Part shown: positions 36,206-45,157 of the stretch, one piece after another | Numbering within the stretch: the stretch's first letter is position 1 | Layout of the letters: the number at the start of each line of letters is the position of its first letter | Assembly (NCBI GenBank): GCA_903932145.1 | Contig: CAIZFE010000114.1 | Coordinates: 1-64,000 of the forward strand | Source of the DNA: an uncultured Rhodopila sp. | Lineage (GTDB): Bacteria; Pseudomonadota; Alphaproteobacteria; Acetobacterales; Acetobacteraceae | Reading direction: 5' to 3' | Length of the DNA: 64,000 bases | Notes under the pieces: model-generated | What the model was told of the DNA's origin: nothing | The model's input: only the letters and a program-made list of their open reading frames with translations | The model's database searches: none | Program-made: the position numbers and the translations under genes

Positions 36206-37432
36206 ATGCGCCTCTCCCGCCGCCTTACCCTGTCCGGTGCCACATTCGCCGCCGCCATCGGCCGCCACGCCCGCGCCGCGACGCCGACCATCCGGATTGG
36301 GGTGCTGACCGATTTGTCAGGGCAATATCGGGACAACTCGGGCCCGACGACAGTCCTGGCGGCGAAGCAGGCGGTGGAGGACTTCAACCCCTCGGCGCAC
36401 GGGTTCGCGGTCGAGGTTGTCGCCGCCGACCACCAGCAAAAGCCGGATGTCGGGGCGGGCATTGCCCGGCAATGGTTCGATCGTGATGGAATTGACATGA
36501 TCGCCGACGTCAACAACACGGCGATCGCGCTGGCGGTTGGCCGGGTGGCGAGCGAGAAGAACAAGGCCCTGCTGATAACCGGCGCCGCGTCGGTCGATCT
36601 GACGGGCAAATATTGCAACCCCAACACCGTGCATTACGCGCCAGACACCTGGTTCGGCCCACACATGACCGGCAGCGCGGTGCTGAAGGACGGCGGCAAG
36701 GACTGGTATCTCATCATCGCGGATTACACGTTCGGCCACTCCCTCGAAGACCAGGTGACAAAGCTGATCACGGCAAATGGGGGACGCGTACTAGGTTCTT
36801 CGGCGTATCCGTTTCCGGGCACAACCGATTACTCTTCCTATCTGCTGGCGGCGCAGGCCAGCGGGGCGAAAGTGATTGGCCTGTGCAATGTCGGCGGCGA
36901 TATGGAGAACTGCGTCAAGCAGGCGGCCGAGTTCAATCTGGCTGCTCAGGGCATACGCATGGCGGCGCTGCTGGGATTTATTACCGAGGCTAAGTCGATG
37001 GGGCTGGAAACGGCGCAGGGACTTTTGTTGCCGGGGATTTTTTACTGGGATATGAACGACCGAACGCGGGCTTTTACCAAGCGGTTTCTGCCCAAGACTC
37101 CCGACAACTACCCGAGCGATTTGCATGCCGCGTGCTACTCGGCGACGACGCATTACCTGAAGGCGGTGGCCGCGCTTGGCGTGGATAAGGCGAAGGCGTC
37201 GGGTTTGGATGCGATCAACTGGATGAAGGCGAACCCCAGCGACGATGATTGTTTTGGAAAGGCGTCGATCCGGGCAGATGGGCGGTTTCTGACCACCGGA
37301 TATTTGTTCCAGGTGAAAAAACCGTCGCAGAGCAATAGTACCTGGGATGTCTTCAACGTGCTGTCCTCGACTCCGGCGGATCAGGCGTTCCGGCCGATGG
37401 CGGAAGGCGGATGTAGTTTTATCCGGGGGTAA
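36206..37432 (+). CDS. Branched-chain amino-acid-type binding protein, copy A
   Basis: A 408-aa periplasmic binding protein of the LivK/type I family. The N-terminus is twin-arginine-like (LSRRLTLSGATFAAA). The mature start TIRIGVLTDLSGQYRDNSGP is followed by NTAIALAVGRVASEKNKALLITGAAS and PFPGTTDYSSYLLAAQASGAKVIGL. It closely resembles the next gene in the order of motifs (IFYWDMNDRTRAF, ADQAFRPMAEGGC). No permease or ATPase genes accompany it. Ligands of this group include amino acids, urea and aromatic acids; none can be assigned. Confidence 0.88.
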   Translation: MRLSRRLTLSGATFAAAIGRHARAATPTIRIGVLTDLSGQYRDNSGPTTVLAAKQAVEDFNPSAHGFAVEVVAADHQQKPDVGAGIARQWFDRDGIDMIADVNNTAIALAVGRVASEKNKALLITGAASVDLTGKYCNPNTVHYAPDTWFGPHMTGSAVLKDGGKDWYLIIADYTFGHSLEDQVTKLITANGGRVLGSSAYPFPGTTDYSSYLLAAQASGAKVIGLCNVGGDMENCVKQAAEFNLAAQGIRMAALLGFITEAKSMGLETAQGLLLPGIFYWDMNDRTRAFTKRFLPKTPDNYPSDLHAACYSATTHYLKAVAALGVDKAKASGLDAINWMKANPSDDDCFGKASIRADGRFLTTGYLFQVKKPSQSNSTWDVFNVLSSTPADQAFRPMAEGGCSFIRG

Positions 37433-37556
37433 CTGAGGCTGGTCCGGCTTCGGGCCGGCCGTCGATCGCTGCTCGAACCGGACATTCCGAACCGTCGGTG
37501 ACGATAAACCAATGAACACGAGCCGCGGCGACACAGCCCGGCGAAATGGGGGATAC

Positions 37557-38762
37557 ATGATCAAGACATTGGCGGCAGCACTTCTGCTCGCAGGCTTTGC
37601 AACCACCGCCGCCCGCGCGGATATCCAGGGCAATACCGTCACGATCGGGGTTCTGACGGACATGAACGCCGGCAATGCGGATGCGACCGGCCAGGGATCG
37701 GTCGTCGCCGCGCAGCTTGCCGTCGAGGACGCACAGAAATTCCTGCCTGGTGTAAAGATCGATGTCATCAATGCCGATCATCAGAATAAGGCTGATATCG
37801 CCGCCAGCATCGCGCGGGAGTGGGTGAGCAAGGGCGTCAACGTGATCGCGGACGTCCCCTTCTCGTCCGCCGGGCTTGCCGTGAGCGAGGTCACGCGCAA
37901 CACACCGCGCTCGATCTTTATCGCGTCCGGCACTGGTACAAGCGACCTCACAGGCAAGGTCTGCTCGCCAAACACGGTGCACTGGACCTACGACTCCTAC
38001 GCGACGGGCAATGCGGTTGCGCGTGCGCTTATCGGCCAGGGGCTGAAGACCTGGTACTTTATCACCGCGGACTACGCTTTTGGCGCGGCGCTGGAGCGCG
38101 ATACCTCGGCGGGAGTCACCGCCCTGGGCGGGACGGTGGTTGGCCATGTGAAGAACCCGGCTTTCGCACCCGATTACTCGTCATACGTACTGACGGCGCA
38201 GAACAGCAAGGCGGACGTGATCGCGATCGCCAACGCCTCGATCGACTTCATCAATATCGTCAAGCAGGCGCGCGAGTTCGGTGTCACCAATGGACCGCAG
38301 CGGCTGGCGGCGTTGCTGACGCTCATCACGGATGTGCAATCCCTGGGCCTTGAGGCGGCACAGGGCCTTTATCTGGCATCGCCGTTCTATTGGGACCTGA
38401 ACGACCGTACGCGCGCGTTCTCAGCCCGGTTCTCCGAACGCATGCACGGCCGCAAGCCCACCTTGATCCAGGCCGGCGTCTATTCCGGCGTGTTGCATTA
38501 CCTCAAGGCCGTGAAGGATACCGGCAGCACCGAGGCCCCTTCGGTCATCGATGCGATGGAACGTCTGCCGGCGGATGACGACGCGTTCGGCAAGGGGTCT
38601 GTCCGCAAGGACGGAAGGGCACTGCACGACTTCCATCTGTTCCAGGTGAAGGCGCCGTCTGAGTCGAAGGGGCCGTGGGATGACTACAAGCTCATCGCGA
38701 CCGTGCCGGGCGACCAGGCGTTCCGCCCGCTCGCTGAGGGCGGCTGCCCACTGGTAAAATAG
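37557..38762 (+). CDS. Branched-chain amino-acid-type binding protein, copy B
   Basis: A 401-aa paralogue of the preceding protein, with a Sec-type signal peptide (TLAAALLLAGFATTAARA). It begins TVTIGVLTDMNAGNADATGQG and carries NTVHWTYDSYATGNAV, PFYWDLNDRTRAF and GDQAFRPLAEGGC. The ATG at 37557 is preceded by a G-rich Shine-Dalgarno. It lies 124 bp after copy A and ends 12 bp from the convergent exporter gene. As with copy A, transporter membrane genes are missing locally. Confidence 0.9.
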   Translation: MIKTLAAALLLAGFATTAARADIQGNTVTIGVLTDMNAGNADATGQGSVVAAQLAVEDAQKFLPGVKIDVINADHQNKADIAASIAREWVSKGVNVIADVPFSSAGLAVSEVTRNTPRSIFIASGTGTSDLTGKVCSPNTVHWTYDSYATGNAVARALIGQGLKTWYFITADYAFGAALERDTSAGVTALGGTVVGHVKNPAFAPDYSSYVLTAQNSKADVIAIANASIDFINIVKQAREFGVTNGPQRLAALLTLITDVQSLGLEAAQGLYLASPFYWDLNDRTRAFSARFSERMHGRKPTLIQAGVYSGVLHYLKAVKDTGSTEAPSVIDAMERLPADDDAFGKGSVRKDGRALHDFHLFQVKAPSESKGPWDDYKLIATVPGDQAFRPLAEGGCPLVK

Positions 38763-38774
38763 TCCGACAGCCAC

Positions 38775-40613
38775 CTAGGCCCGCGATTTTCCGGCCATGT
38801 CGGTGAATTGCAGGGCGGCGAGACGCGCATAAAGACCGCCGGCCGCGATCAGCGATTGGTGCGACCCCTGGGCGACGATCCGCCCCTCGTCGATCACGAC
38901 GATGCGATCGGCCTTCAAGACGGTGGCCAGGCGGTGGGCGATGACCAGAGTGGTCCGCCCGGCCGCCAGCAGTTCGAGCGCCGCCTGGACGGCGCGTTCG
39001 GATTCGGCGTCGAGCGCGGATGTGGCCTCATCGAGCAGCAGGATCGGCGGGTTGCGCAGGATGGCCCGAGCGATGGCGATGCGCTGGCGCTGACCGCCGG
39101 AGAGGCGAACGCCTTTCTCGCCCAGAAACGTGTCGAAGCCCTCGGGCAAGCGGTCGAGGAATTGGCTGGCCTTGGCCGCATCGGCCGCCGCCCTGACCTC
39201 GGCGTCGCTGGCCTCCGGCCGGCCATAGCGCAGGTTTTCCCAAGCGGACGCCCCGAAAATGACCGGGTCCTGAGCGACCAGTCCGACACGGTGACGCACC
39301 GCCGCGGGATCGGCGGTCCTGATGTCGACGCCATCGACCTTCACGCAGCCCGAACGCGGATCGTAAAAGCGGAGCAGCAACTGGAAGACGGTCGTCTTGC
39401 CGGCGCCGGAGGGTCCGACCAGTGCCACGGTCTCGCCTGGCGCAACGTCCAGGGAAAAATCGTGCAACGAGGCCTGGTCGGGCCGGGCCGGATAATGAAA
39501 CGTAACGGCGTCGAACGTCACGCTGCCGATGGGTGGCGACGGCAGCGCCATCGGTCGCGGCGGCGCGACGATGTCCGACCGTGTCGCCAGCAGTTCCGAG
39601 ATCCGCTCGGCCGCGCCGGCGGCGCGTTGCAGGTCTCCGATCACCTCGGATACCGTGCCGGCCGCGAACGCGACGAGGATCGCGTAGAAGACAAAGGCGG
39701 ACAGCGCGCCCCCCGTCATGCGGCCGGCGATGACGTCGTAGCCGCCCACCCACAGCACCACGGCCACCGCGCCGAATGCCAGCAGGATGACCAATGCCAT
39801 CAGCACCGAACGCGTTCGAATGCGGTTGGTCGCCGTCGCGAACGTCGCCTCCACGCGCGCGGCGAAACGTTCTCGCTCGATGGTTTCGTGGGTGAAGGCC
39901 TGCACCGTGCGGATGGCGTTGATCGTTTCTTCCGCATAGGCGCCAATGTCGGCCACGCGATCCTGGGTATGGCGGGAGAGAGACCGCACCCGCCGGCCAA
40001 AAAACACGATGGGCACAACGACAAGCGGAACCACGACCAGCACCATGGCGGTCAGTTTGGGGCTGGTCAGCACCAGCATGAACAGCGCGCCGGCCAGGGT
40101 GAGCGTGTTGCGCACGGCCAGTGACAGGCTGCTGCCGATGACGGTCTGCAGAAGTTCGGTATCCGTGGTCAGGCGAGACAGCACCTCGCCGGTCTTGGTT
40201 GTTTCGAAATAGGCGGGACTGAGCGCGATGATACGCTGAAAACCGGCCTCGCGGAGATCGGCGACAACCCGTTCGCCGATCCACGAGACCAAGTAATAGC
40301 GGGCGCCGGTGGCCGCGGCCAGGATGCAAACGATGACGACAAAAGCGCCGACCGCGCCATCGAGCATGGATGCATCGCCGGCCCTTAGGCCCTGGTCAAC
40401 GATATGGCGCAGGCCCTGGCCGAGCAGCAGAACCGTCAGCGAGGACACGACCAGCGCCAGGGCCGCACCGGTCAGGCGCAGGCGGTAGGGGCGAAGGAAG
40501 CCGAACAGCGGGCGAAGCTGGGTGAGCGGGCGGGGCGGCGTGCGCACGGCTACCGCGAACGTGTGGAGGCGATGATGGTGCCCCTCGACCGGGGTGTCGT
40601 CGCATCCGCGCAA
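38775..40613 (-). CDS. MsbA-like ABC exporter (membrane and ATPase domains fused)
   Basis: A roughly 610-aa half-transporter. A type IV transmembrane domain with six helices (residues 35-330) contains the coupling helix region LLSRLTTDTELLQTVIGSSL and AEETINAIRTVQAFTHE. The ATPase domain has Walker A GPSGAGKTT, Q-loop VAQDPVIFG, signature VRLSGGQRQRIAIARA and Walker B PILLLDEATSALD. It works as a dimer exporting lipid, peptide or drug; the substrate is unknown. The listed start is a TTG; a GTG at 40547 (VRTPPRPLTQL) is a reasonable alternative. It is convergent with the binding-protein gene. Confidence 0.9.
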   Translation of the reverse strand: MRGCDDTPVEGHHHRLHTFAVAVRTPPRPLTQLRPLFGFLRPYRLRLTGAALALVVSSLTVLLLGQGLRHIVDQGLRAGDASMLDGAVGAFVVIVCILAAATGARYYLVSWIGERVVADLREAGFQRIIALSPAYFETTKTGEVLSRLTTDTELLQTVIGSSLSLAVRNTLTLAGALFMLVLTSPKLTAMVLVVVPLVVVPIVFFGRRVRSLSRHTQDRVADIGAYAEETINAIRTVQAFTHETIERERFAARVEATFATATNRIRTRSVLMALVILLAFGAVAVVLWVGGYDVIAGRMTGGALSAFVFYAILVAFAAGTVSEVIGDLQRAAGAAERISELLATRSDIVAPPRPMALPSPPIGSVTFDAVTFHYPARPDQASLHDFSLDVAPGETVALVGPSGAGKTTVFQLLLRFYDPRSGCVKVDGVDIRTADPAAVRHRVGLVAQDPVIFGASAWENLRYGRPEASDAEVRAAADAAKASQFLDRLPEGFDTFLGEKGVRLSGGQRQRIAIARAILRNPPILLLDEATSALDAESERAVQAALELLAAGRTTLVIAHRLATVLKADRIVVIDEGRIVAQGSHQSLIAAGGLYARLAALQFTDMAGKSRA

Positions 40614-40647
40614 GCATGATCAGCAGTGGGCATCCCGCCGTTCTCTT

Positions 40648-40986
40648 CTAATAGGAGGAGGGCTGCAACCCGTGAGACGTTCGGGCCGTCTGGATTTGCC
40701 TCTCCGCGCAGGCGGCGCGGATTGCCAGCGTAAGCGCGGAAACGACAATCTCAGGGGATAGCGGCGCCTTGGGGGGAGTACTCATTCCCGACTTCTTATC
40801 CTGTTTACAGGCGTTCTCGACTACCGGAGCATCGGATGATGCAGCGGGCAGATGTTGTCGGCGACCACCGTTGCCATCGCCCCGGCAGGCGACGTGATGT
40901 TAGGCAAAATCCGGGAAAGCCCGGCCACAAGCAGACCGGTCTGATCCGCGCTGTCCGCCCCATCTGTCGTTAAGGCCGTGAGTGGT
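40648..40986. other. Stretch without a recognised gene
   Basis: The region between the exporter start and the PAS remnant shows no recognisable protein or RNA. A 45-codon minus-strand frame (40785-40648) begins with an ATG and ends TAG but has no motif and only a weak Shine-Dalgarno. I regard it as noncoding, likely holding the exporter promoter. Confidence 0.4.
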
Positions 40987-41403
40987 TCAGCGTACGATTC
41001 GTGAAACAAGCACCAACACGGACCGTCGATTCAAATCGCGTCCGATACCGCTGGTGCCGCATCGTCTCCTTTTCCCGGTGGAAGCGACCGGCGTCCAAAC
41101 GCATACATGGCGTTTTCGGACTACCTCCCAACCTCTGGTGGGGCACGGAGCGCCAGGTGATCGTGGAGAGATCCAGAAATGGTTTGCAAACCTTTCACCA
41201 AAGCGCTTTGACAACAACGTCACGCAGAGAGCGGCATCGGTTTCCCAGATCCAATCACACGCCGCCTCGGTGACGTCGGCATGCTTGGCTCCGCCCGCCG
41301 GCAAGGCGAGGTTGCTACGGTCCGCCAATTCAAATGTAAATTCAGCACTCATGGCGATACAGGCGTTGTGACTATCGAAATTATAGTCCGTCGTTTGGAT
41401 CAT
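40987..41403 (-). pseudogene. Truncated PAS-domain protein at the end of the che operon
   Basis: The frame begins with an ATG 3 nt after the stop of the preceding operon gene. It reads as the start of a PAS sensor (TEAACDWIWETDAALCVTLLSKRFGERF), as in alphaproteobacterial PAS-GGDEF or histidine-kinase proteins. After about 70 residues the resemblance ends and the rest (HVCVWTPVASTGKRRR...) looks like out-of-frame sequence. It is probably the 5' remnant of a larger sensor gene that was co-transcribed with the chemotaxis genes. Confidence 0.55.
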
Positions 41404-41406
41404 CCC

Positions 41407-42549
41407 TCAAAACAGTTCCATTGATCCACTCTCCGACGCCGCGTTGCTCCGAACCATGTTTTCGGGCGCTTCATGCGGCTTGCCGTCCAGCAGATGGGCG
41501 ACAAATCGTTCGCGCACGTCACTCATTGTGTAGCGTGAAAGCAGGCTTTTCACCCACTCTGTATCGATGATCGTATTTGCGAATTCAGGCGCGGCCTCGG
41601 CTGTGCTGCGTGCCAAGTCCTCGATCGCCTCGCCGATCACATGCAGCGTGTCGACGACGTGTTCCAGTCGCTGCTTGGTCCGATCTTGAAACTGAATTCC
41701 CGTGACCATACCATCGACATCGGCGGAAATCACGGCCGACTCTTTGACGGCGCTCGCAACCACGGTTGACAATTCTCTGGTGCGGCGAACCAGGGCTGGT
41801 AGCAGGATGTCAAGCTGTTCCTTGACCTGGATGTTGTTCGTCATATCTACCGTGGCCACTTTCCTGAGCGAATCGTATCCGCTTGTTATGCCCTGTATAA
41901 TTGCCTTGAGTTCCCCGTTCATCGTGATGGAGTGGGTCTGCATGGCCTTTGACAGTTCGCGGACCTCGTCAGCCACGACGCGAAACGTCAATCCGGCCTG
42001 TCCTGCACGCTCGGCTTCGATACGGGCATTCAGCGCCAGCATGTTCGTGGTGCGATTGATTTGATCCATGCTGGAAAGGCAGGCTTCTATGCGTTTGACG
42101 TTGGCGTTCAGCAAGTCCAGCGCATAGACCATGGACATGGAATCTTTGGACAGCAGCAGGATCTTCCCGACCACATCGCTGAGCGCGGTTTCCAGAAGAG
42201 TGGCGATTTGTTCGATCGATGTCGTCTTGCCGTCCACATCGACGCCCATCGCAAGGTTCGTCAGACTATCGACCCGTACCGTTTGTTGCTGCGTGCCAAT
42301 CGCCAGCCCTTGAAAACGCAGACTGAGTGAATCGGCTTCGGTTTCGACAAAACTAGACGTGCGATTGATCTCACCCGCCAGCGCGTGAATCACCCGTTGC
42401 TGCATGGTGGCGAGTGACATCCAGCGCTGCAATAAGGCGGTATGAGGTGACGATGGCGGCGCCTCTTCATCGCACGTCGGCACCGGCGGTACAATCGGTA
42501 TGACCGGTGCCTCAATCGCGCGGGTGCGCTTCTTAAAAAAACTAAACAT
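41407..42549 (-). CDS. Receptor-like coiled-coil protein with CheZ-like phosphatase signature
   Basis: A 380-aa soluble protein, last intact gene of the che operon, with its ATG 1 bp after the cheB stop. A Pro-rich N-terminus is followed by long helices. Residues 165-200 match the chemoreceptor hairpin tip (NRTTNMLALNARIEAERAG, VVADEVRELS). Residues 284-306 (GIQFQDRTKQRLEHVVDTL) match the CheZ active-site helix, in which Asp and Gln of DxxxQ (here Asp289, Gln293, within FQDxTxQ) attack phospho-CheY. The protein ends ESGSMELF, like the CheD tail PGSVELF. No separate cheZ is present. I infer a receptor-derived CheY-P phosphatase or a scaffold with that activity; the receptor part is certain, the phosphatase part is a motif-based prediction. 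Confidence 0.8.
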   Translation of the reverse strand: MFSFFKKRTRAIEAPVIPIVPPVPTCDEEAPPSSPHTALLQRWMSLATMQQRVIHALAGEINRTSSFVETEADSLSLRFQGLAIGTQQQTVRVDSLTNLAMGVDVDGKTTSIEQIATLLETALSDVVGKILLLSKDSMSMVYALDLLNANVKRIEACLSSMDQINRTTNMLALNARIEAERAGQAGLTFRVVADEVRELSKAMQTHSITMNGELKAIIQGITSGYDSLRKVATVDMTNNIQVKEQLDILLPALVRRTRELSTVVASAVKESAVISADVDGMVTGIQFQDRTKQRLEHVVDTLHVIGEAIEDLARSTAEAAPEFANTIIDTEWVKSLLSRYTMSDVRERFVAHLLDGKPHEAPENMVRSNAASESGSMELF

Positions 42550-42550
42550 C

Positions 42551-43612
42551 TCAGACCCGTATGCCGCGTTTGGCGGTTGCCTGGCAGTTATACAAGACCT
42601 GGTCGGGAATTTTGCCGATTGGCAACTCGATCTCGGAGGCGCCGCAATCGTGCGCGGCTTTGGGCATGCCATAGATCACGCAAGACGCTTCATCCTGCCC
42701 GATCGTTGACGCACCGGCACGACGCATTTCCAGCAGCCCTGCCGCGCCATCTTTGCCCATGCCCGTCAGGATGATACCGACCGCATTGGCGCCGGCCGCC
42801 CGCGCCACAGAGCGAAACAGCACATCAACGGATGGGCGATGCCCGGATACCGACGCCTGGTCATGCAACCGGCAAATGTAGTTCGCCCCGGACCGAGCGA
42901 GTTCCATATGGTGGGAGCCGGGGGCGATATAGACGTGCCCGGGTAGGATGCGATCGCCGTCGGACGCCTGCCTGACCGAAACGGCACAGTTCTGATCGAG
43001 TCGGTTGGCAAACTGGGCAGTGAATGCCGGCGGCATGTGTTGGGTCACCAGGATGGCAGGCGCGTCAGGCGGGAAAGCGGACAGCAATGTATGCAATGCC
43101 TCCACCCCCCCGGTTGACGCGCCCACAGCAATCAGTTTTTCGGACGAGCTGTAACCGGCACTTGTCACGGATCGTGTTGGCTTTTGGGCGTTTTGCGTCA
43201 GTGGCTGTACGCGCGCGCGCGCCGCCTGCTTCACCTTGGAAACAATTTCGTCGCGCATCGCGATAAAGCCTTCCTTCAGGCCGATCGTCGGTTTGGCCAC
43301 ATAGTCAACCGCCCCCATTTCCAGCGCGTGAAGCGCCGTATCGGCACCTTTCTGGGTCAGGGATGAAATCATCAACACCGGCATTGGCCGCAGGGTCATG
43401 ATCTTCTCCAGGAACACCAACCCGTCCATTCTTGGCATCTCGATGTCCAGCGTAACGACGTCGGGGTTCAATGACTTGATCATCTCCCGGGCAACGAATG
43501 GATCGGGGGCCGCGCCAACCACGGTGATGGAAGAGTCTGACTGTAACAATTCGGTGAGCATTTGACGCACCAAAGCTGAGTCATCGACGATAAGCACCCG
43601 GATTTGTGTCAT
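42551..43612 (-). CDS. cheB: Chemotaxis response regulator protein-glutamate methylesterase
   Basis: A 353-aa protein. The N-terminal receiver domain carries acidic pocket Asp10/Asp11 and phospho-acceptor Asp56 (VTLDIEMPRMDG). A linker of about 40 residues leads to the methylesterase domain with catalytic Ser (VGASTGGVEAL), His (TQHMPPAF) and Asp (GMGKDGAAG). It removes methyl groups from receptor glutamates, and deamidates, when phosphorylated by CheA. It follows cheD by 9 bp. Confidence 0.97.
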   Translation of the reverse strand: MTQIRVLIVDDSALVRQMLTELLQSDSSITVVGAAPDPFVAREMIKSLNPDVVTLDIEMPRMDGLVFLEKIMTLRPMPVLMISSLTQKGADTALHALEMGAVDYVAKPTIGLKEGFIAMRDEIVSKVKQAARARVQPLTQNAQKPTRSVTSAGYSSSEKLIAVGASTGGVEALHTLLSAFPPDAPAILVTQHMPPAFTAQFANRLDQNCAVSVRQASDGDRILPGHVYIAPGSHHMELARSGANYICRLHDQASVSGHRPSVDVLFRSVARAAGANAVGIILTGMGKDGAAGLLEMRRAGASTIGQDEASCVIYGMPKAAHDCGASEIELPIGKIPDQVLYNCQATAKRGIRV

Positions 43613-43621
43613 GGTGGGGCC

Positions 43622-44254
43622 CTAGAACAATTCAACCGAACCCGGAACGGGCTCGAATAGAAGTTTCGATTTGTATTTGGCTTCGCATTTGACGACCGCT
43701 ATTTCTTCGGGTCTGCGCAGTTCCAGAAGCATGACCTGTCCTGTGGCCGGGAAGAAGTGCACACGACGCGGCAGATCCCCGCGCAGATGCGCCGCTGCGA
43801 TCCGCAATCCTTCGGCAGCAAGATACTCCTCCACGAAGTCGGCATTACGGTGCCCGATATTGCTGCTACCGCGCATGACATTGCCGCCGCCGAACACCTT
43901 TATCTCCAGGCGTTGACGCAGTCCGCCGCGGGCCAGAATATCGTTAATCAGGCGTTCCATGGCGACGTTGCCATAGCGCATGCAGGGCGAAGCACCACCC
44001 CATCCGTCGCCCCCTGATTCAGGCAACATGAAGTGGTTCATGCCGCCAACACCGATAACCGGGTCGCGGATGCAGGCGGCCACACACGACCCCAGGACGG
44101 TGACGAGCATCTCACCCGCTGAATCCGTGACGTAATGTTCTCCAGGGAACACCTTCACCGCAACGGCATCGAACCGAGGATCACGATACCGATGTGTATT
44201 TACCGACTCCGGGCTTTCCAGCGCTCGTTTGTAGCGAACAAGGGTTTGCGCCAT
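43622..44254 (-). CDS. cheD: Chemoreceptor glutamine deamidase CheD
   Basis: A 210-aa CheD with an N-terminal extension of about 35 residues. The core has the active Cys in LGSCVAACI, His in GGMNHFMLP, then KVFGGGNVM and NIGHRNADFVEEYL. It deamidates receptor glutamines and may exchange with CheY-P-type partners. The ATG overlaps the cheR stop (TGATG); a GTG one codon upstream is possible. The C-terminus PGSVELF is almost the same as that of the receptor/CheZ-like protein two genes downstream. Confidence 0.95.
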   Translation of the reverse strand: MAQTLVRYKRALESPESVNTHRYRDPRFDAVAVKVFPGEHYVTDSAGEMLVTVLGSCVAACIRDPVIGVGGMNHFMLPESGGDGWGGASPCMRYGNVAMERLINDILARGGLRQRLEIKVFGGGNVMRGSSNIGHRNADFVEEYLAAEGLRIAAAHLRGDLPRRVHFFPATGQVMLLELRRPEEIAVVKCEAKYKSKLLFEPVPGSVELF

Positions 44255-45081
44255 CACCGGATCCTCCGATAGATCGTGCGGCCCACCAGATCGAACCGAT
44301 CCGAGATGTTCGTCAGGCTTTCGGAGTGTCCGACGAACAACCAGCCATCGGGACGCAGTATAGTCGCGAAACGATCGAACAGGCGCCGTTGGGTGGGCTT
44401 ATCGAAATAAATGACGACATTCCGGCAGAAAATGACATCGAATGGCCCGGTCATCGGCCAGTCTTCGAGCAAATTAAGCGGCTTGAATGTAATCAGGGAT
44501 CGCAACGTGTCATCCATGGCGGCGCGCCCGTCTGGCTCCGTCGAGACGTATTGCTTCCGGAGCGGCGGAGGGATCGCCTCAACGCGCTCGGCGTCATACA
44601 GTCCCTCGGCAGCATGTCTGACCACGTTCGTGTCCAGGTCGGTCGCGAGAACCCGGACGTCCCAGCCATTCATCGGCAATCGGCAATCGCGCAAAGTCAT
44701 AGCCAGTGAATAAGGTTCTTCTCCCGTCGAACATCCCGCCGACCATAATCTGAGGCGGCCGTTGCGCGGCCCATTCGCCTTGATCGTCGCCGGCAGGACG
44801 GTCTGCGCCAGGTAGTCGAAATGATGCGACTCCCGAAAGAAGCTGGTGTGGTTGGTGGTGATGGCATTGACAAGCATGTCCTGTTCGCCAGCCCCCTCCG
44901 GGCCCTCGAGCAGGCGGCAATATTCGGCGAAGTTGGCCAGACCTAGAATCCGCAGGCGCCGGCCCAGGCGCCCATGGATGAACGCGCGCTTCCGATCGTC
45001 GATCACGATGCCCGACCGCTTGGCGACCAAGGCAGAGATTTTCCGGAAGTCGTCATCGTGAAGCGCGTATTCGCTCTGCAT
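44254..45081 (-). CDS. cheR: Chemotaxis protein methyltransferase
   Basis: A 275-aa CheR: N-terminal helical domain (DFRKISALVAKRSGIVI) and a SAM-dependent methyltransferase domain with NHTSFFRESHHFDYL, LRLWSAGCSTGEEPYSLAM and FDVIFCRNVVIYFDKPTQ. The ATG at 45081 is chosen over a longer frame that runs into the spacer. It methylates receptor glutamates with SAM. The large receptor upstream ends in a Trp-x2-Phe tail that could tether this enzyme. Confidence 0.97.
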   Translation of the reverse strand: MQSEYALHDDDFRKISALVAKRSGIVIDDRKRAFIHGRLGRRLRILGLANFAEYCRLLEGPEGAGEQDMLVNAITTNHTSFFRESHHFDYLAQTVLPATIKANGPRNGRLRLWSAGCSTGEEPYSLAMTLRDCRLPMNGWDVRVLATDLDTNVVRHAAEGLYDAERVEAIPPPLRKQYVSTEPDGRAAMDDTLRSLITFKPLNLLEDWPMTGPFDVIFCRNVVIYFDKPTQRRLFDRFATILRPDGWLFVGHSESLTNISDRFDLVGRTIYRRIR

Positions 45082-45157
45082 CACTATTCCTGCGCAACAA
45101 AAGGACTCGCGCCGATCCATCGATACCGATGGATCGGCGCCGGATCAGAAGTCCAAC

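Noticed and set aside
38808-40124. A 438-codon frame opposite the ABC exporter
   Set aside because: Antisense shadow of an intact exporter with all nucleotide-binding motifs; Arg/Gly/Asp-rich noise.
40821-41009. A 62-codon minus-strand frame near the che operon end
   Set aside because: It overlaps the PAS remnant region, has no Shine-Dalgarno and resembles no protein; treated as noncoding.
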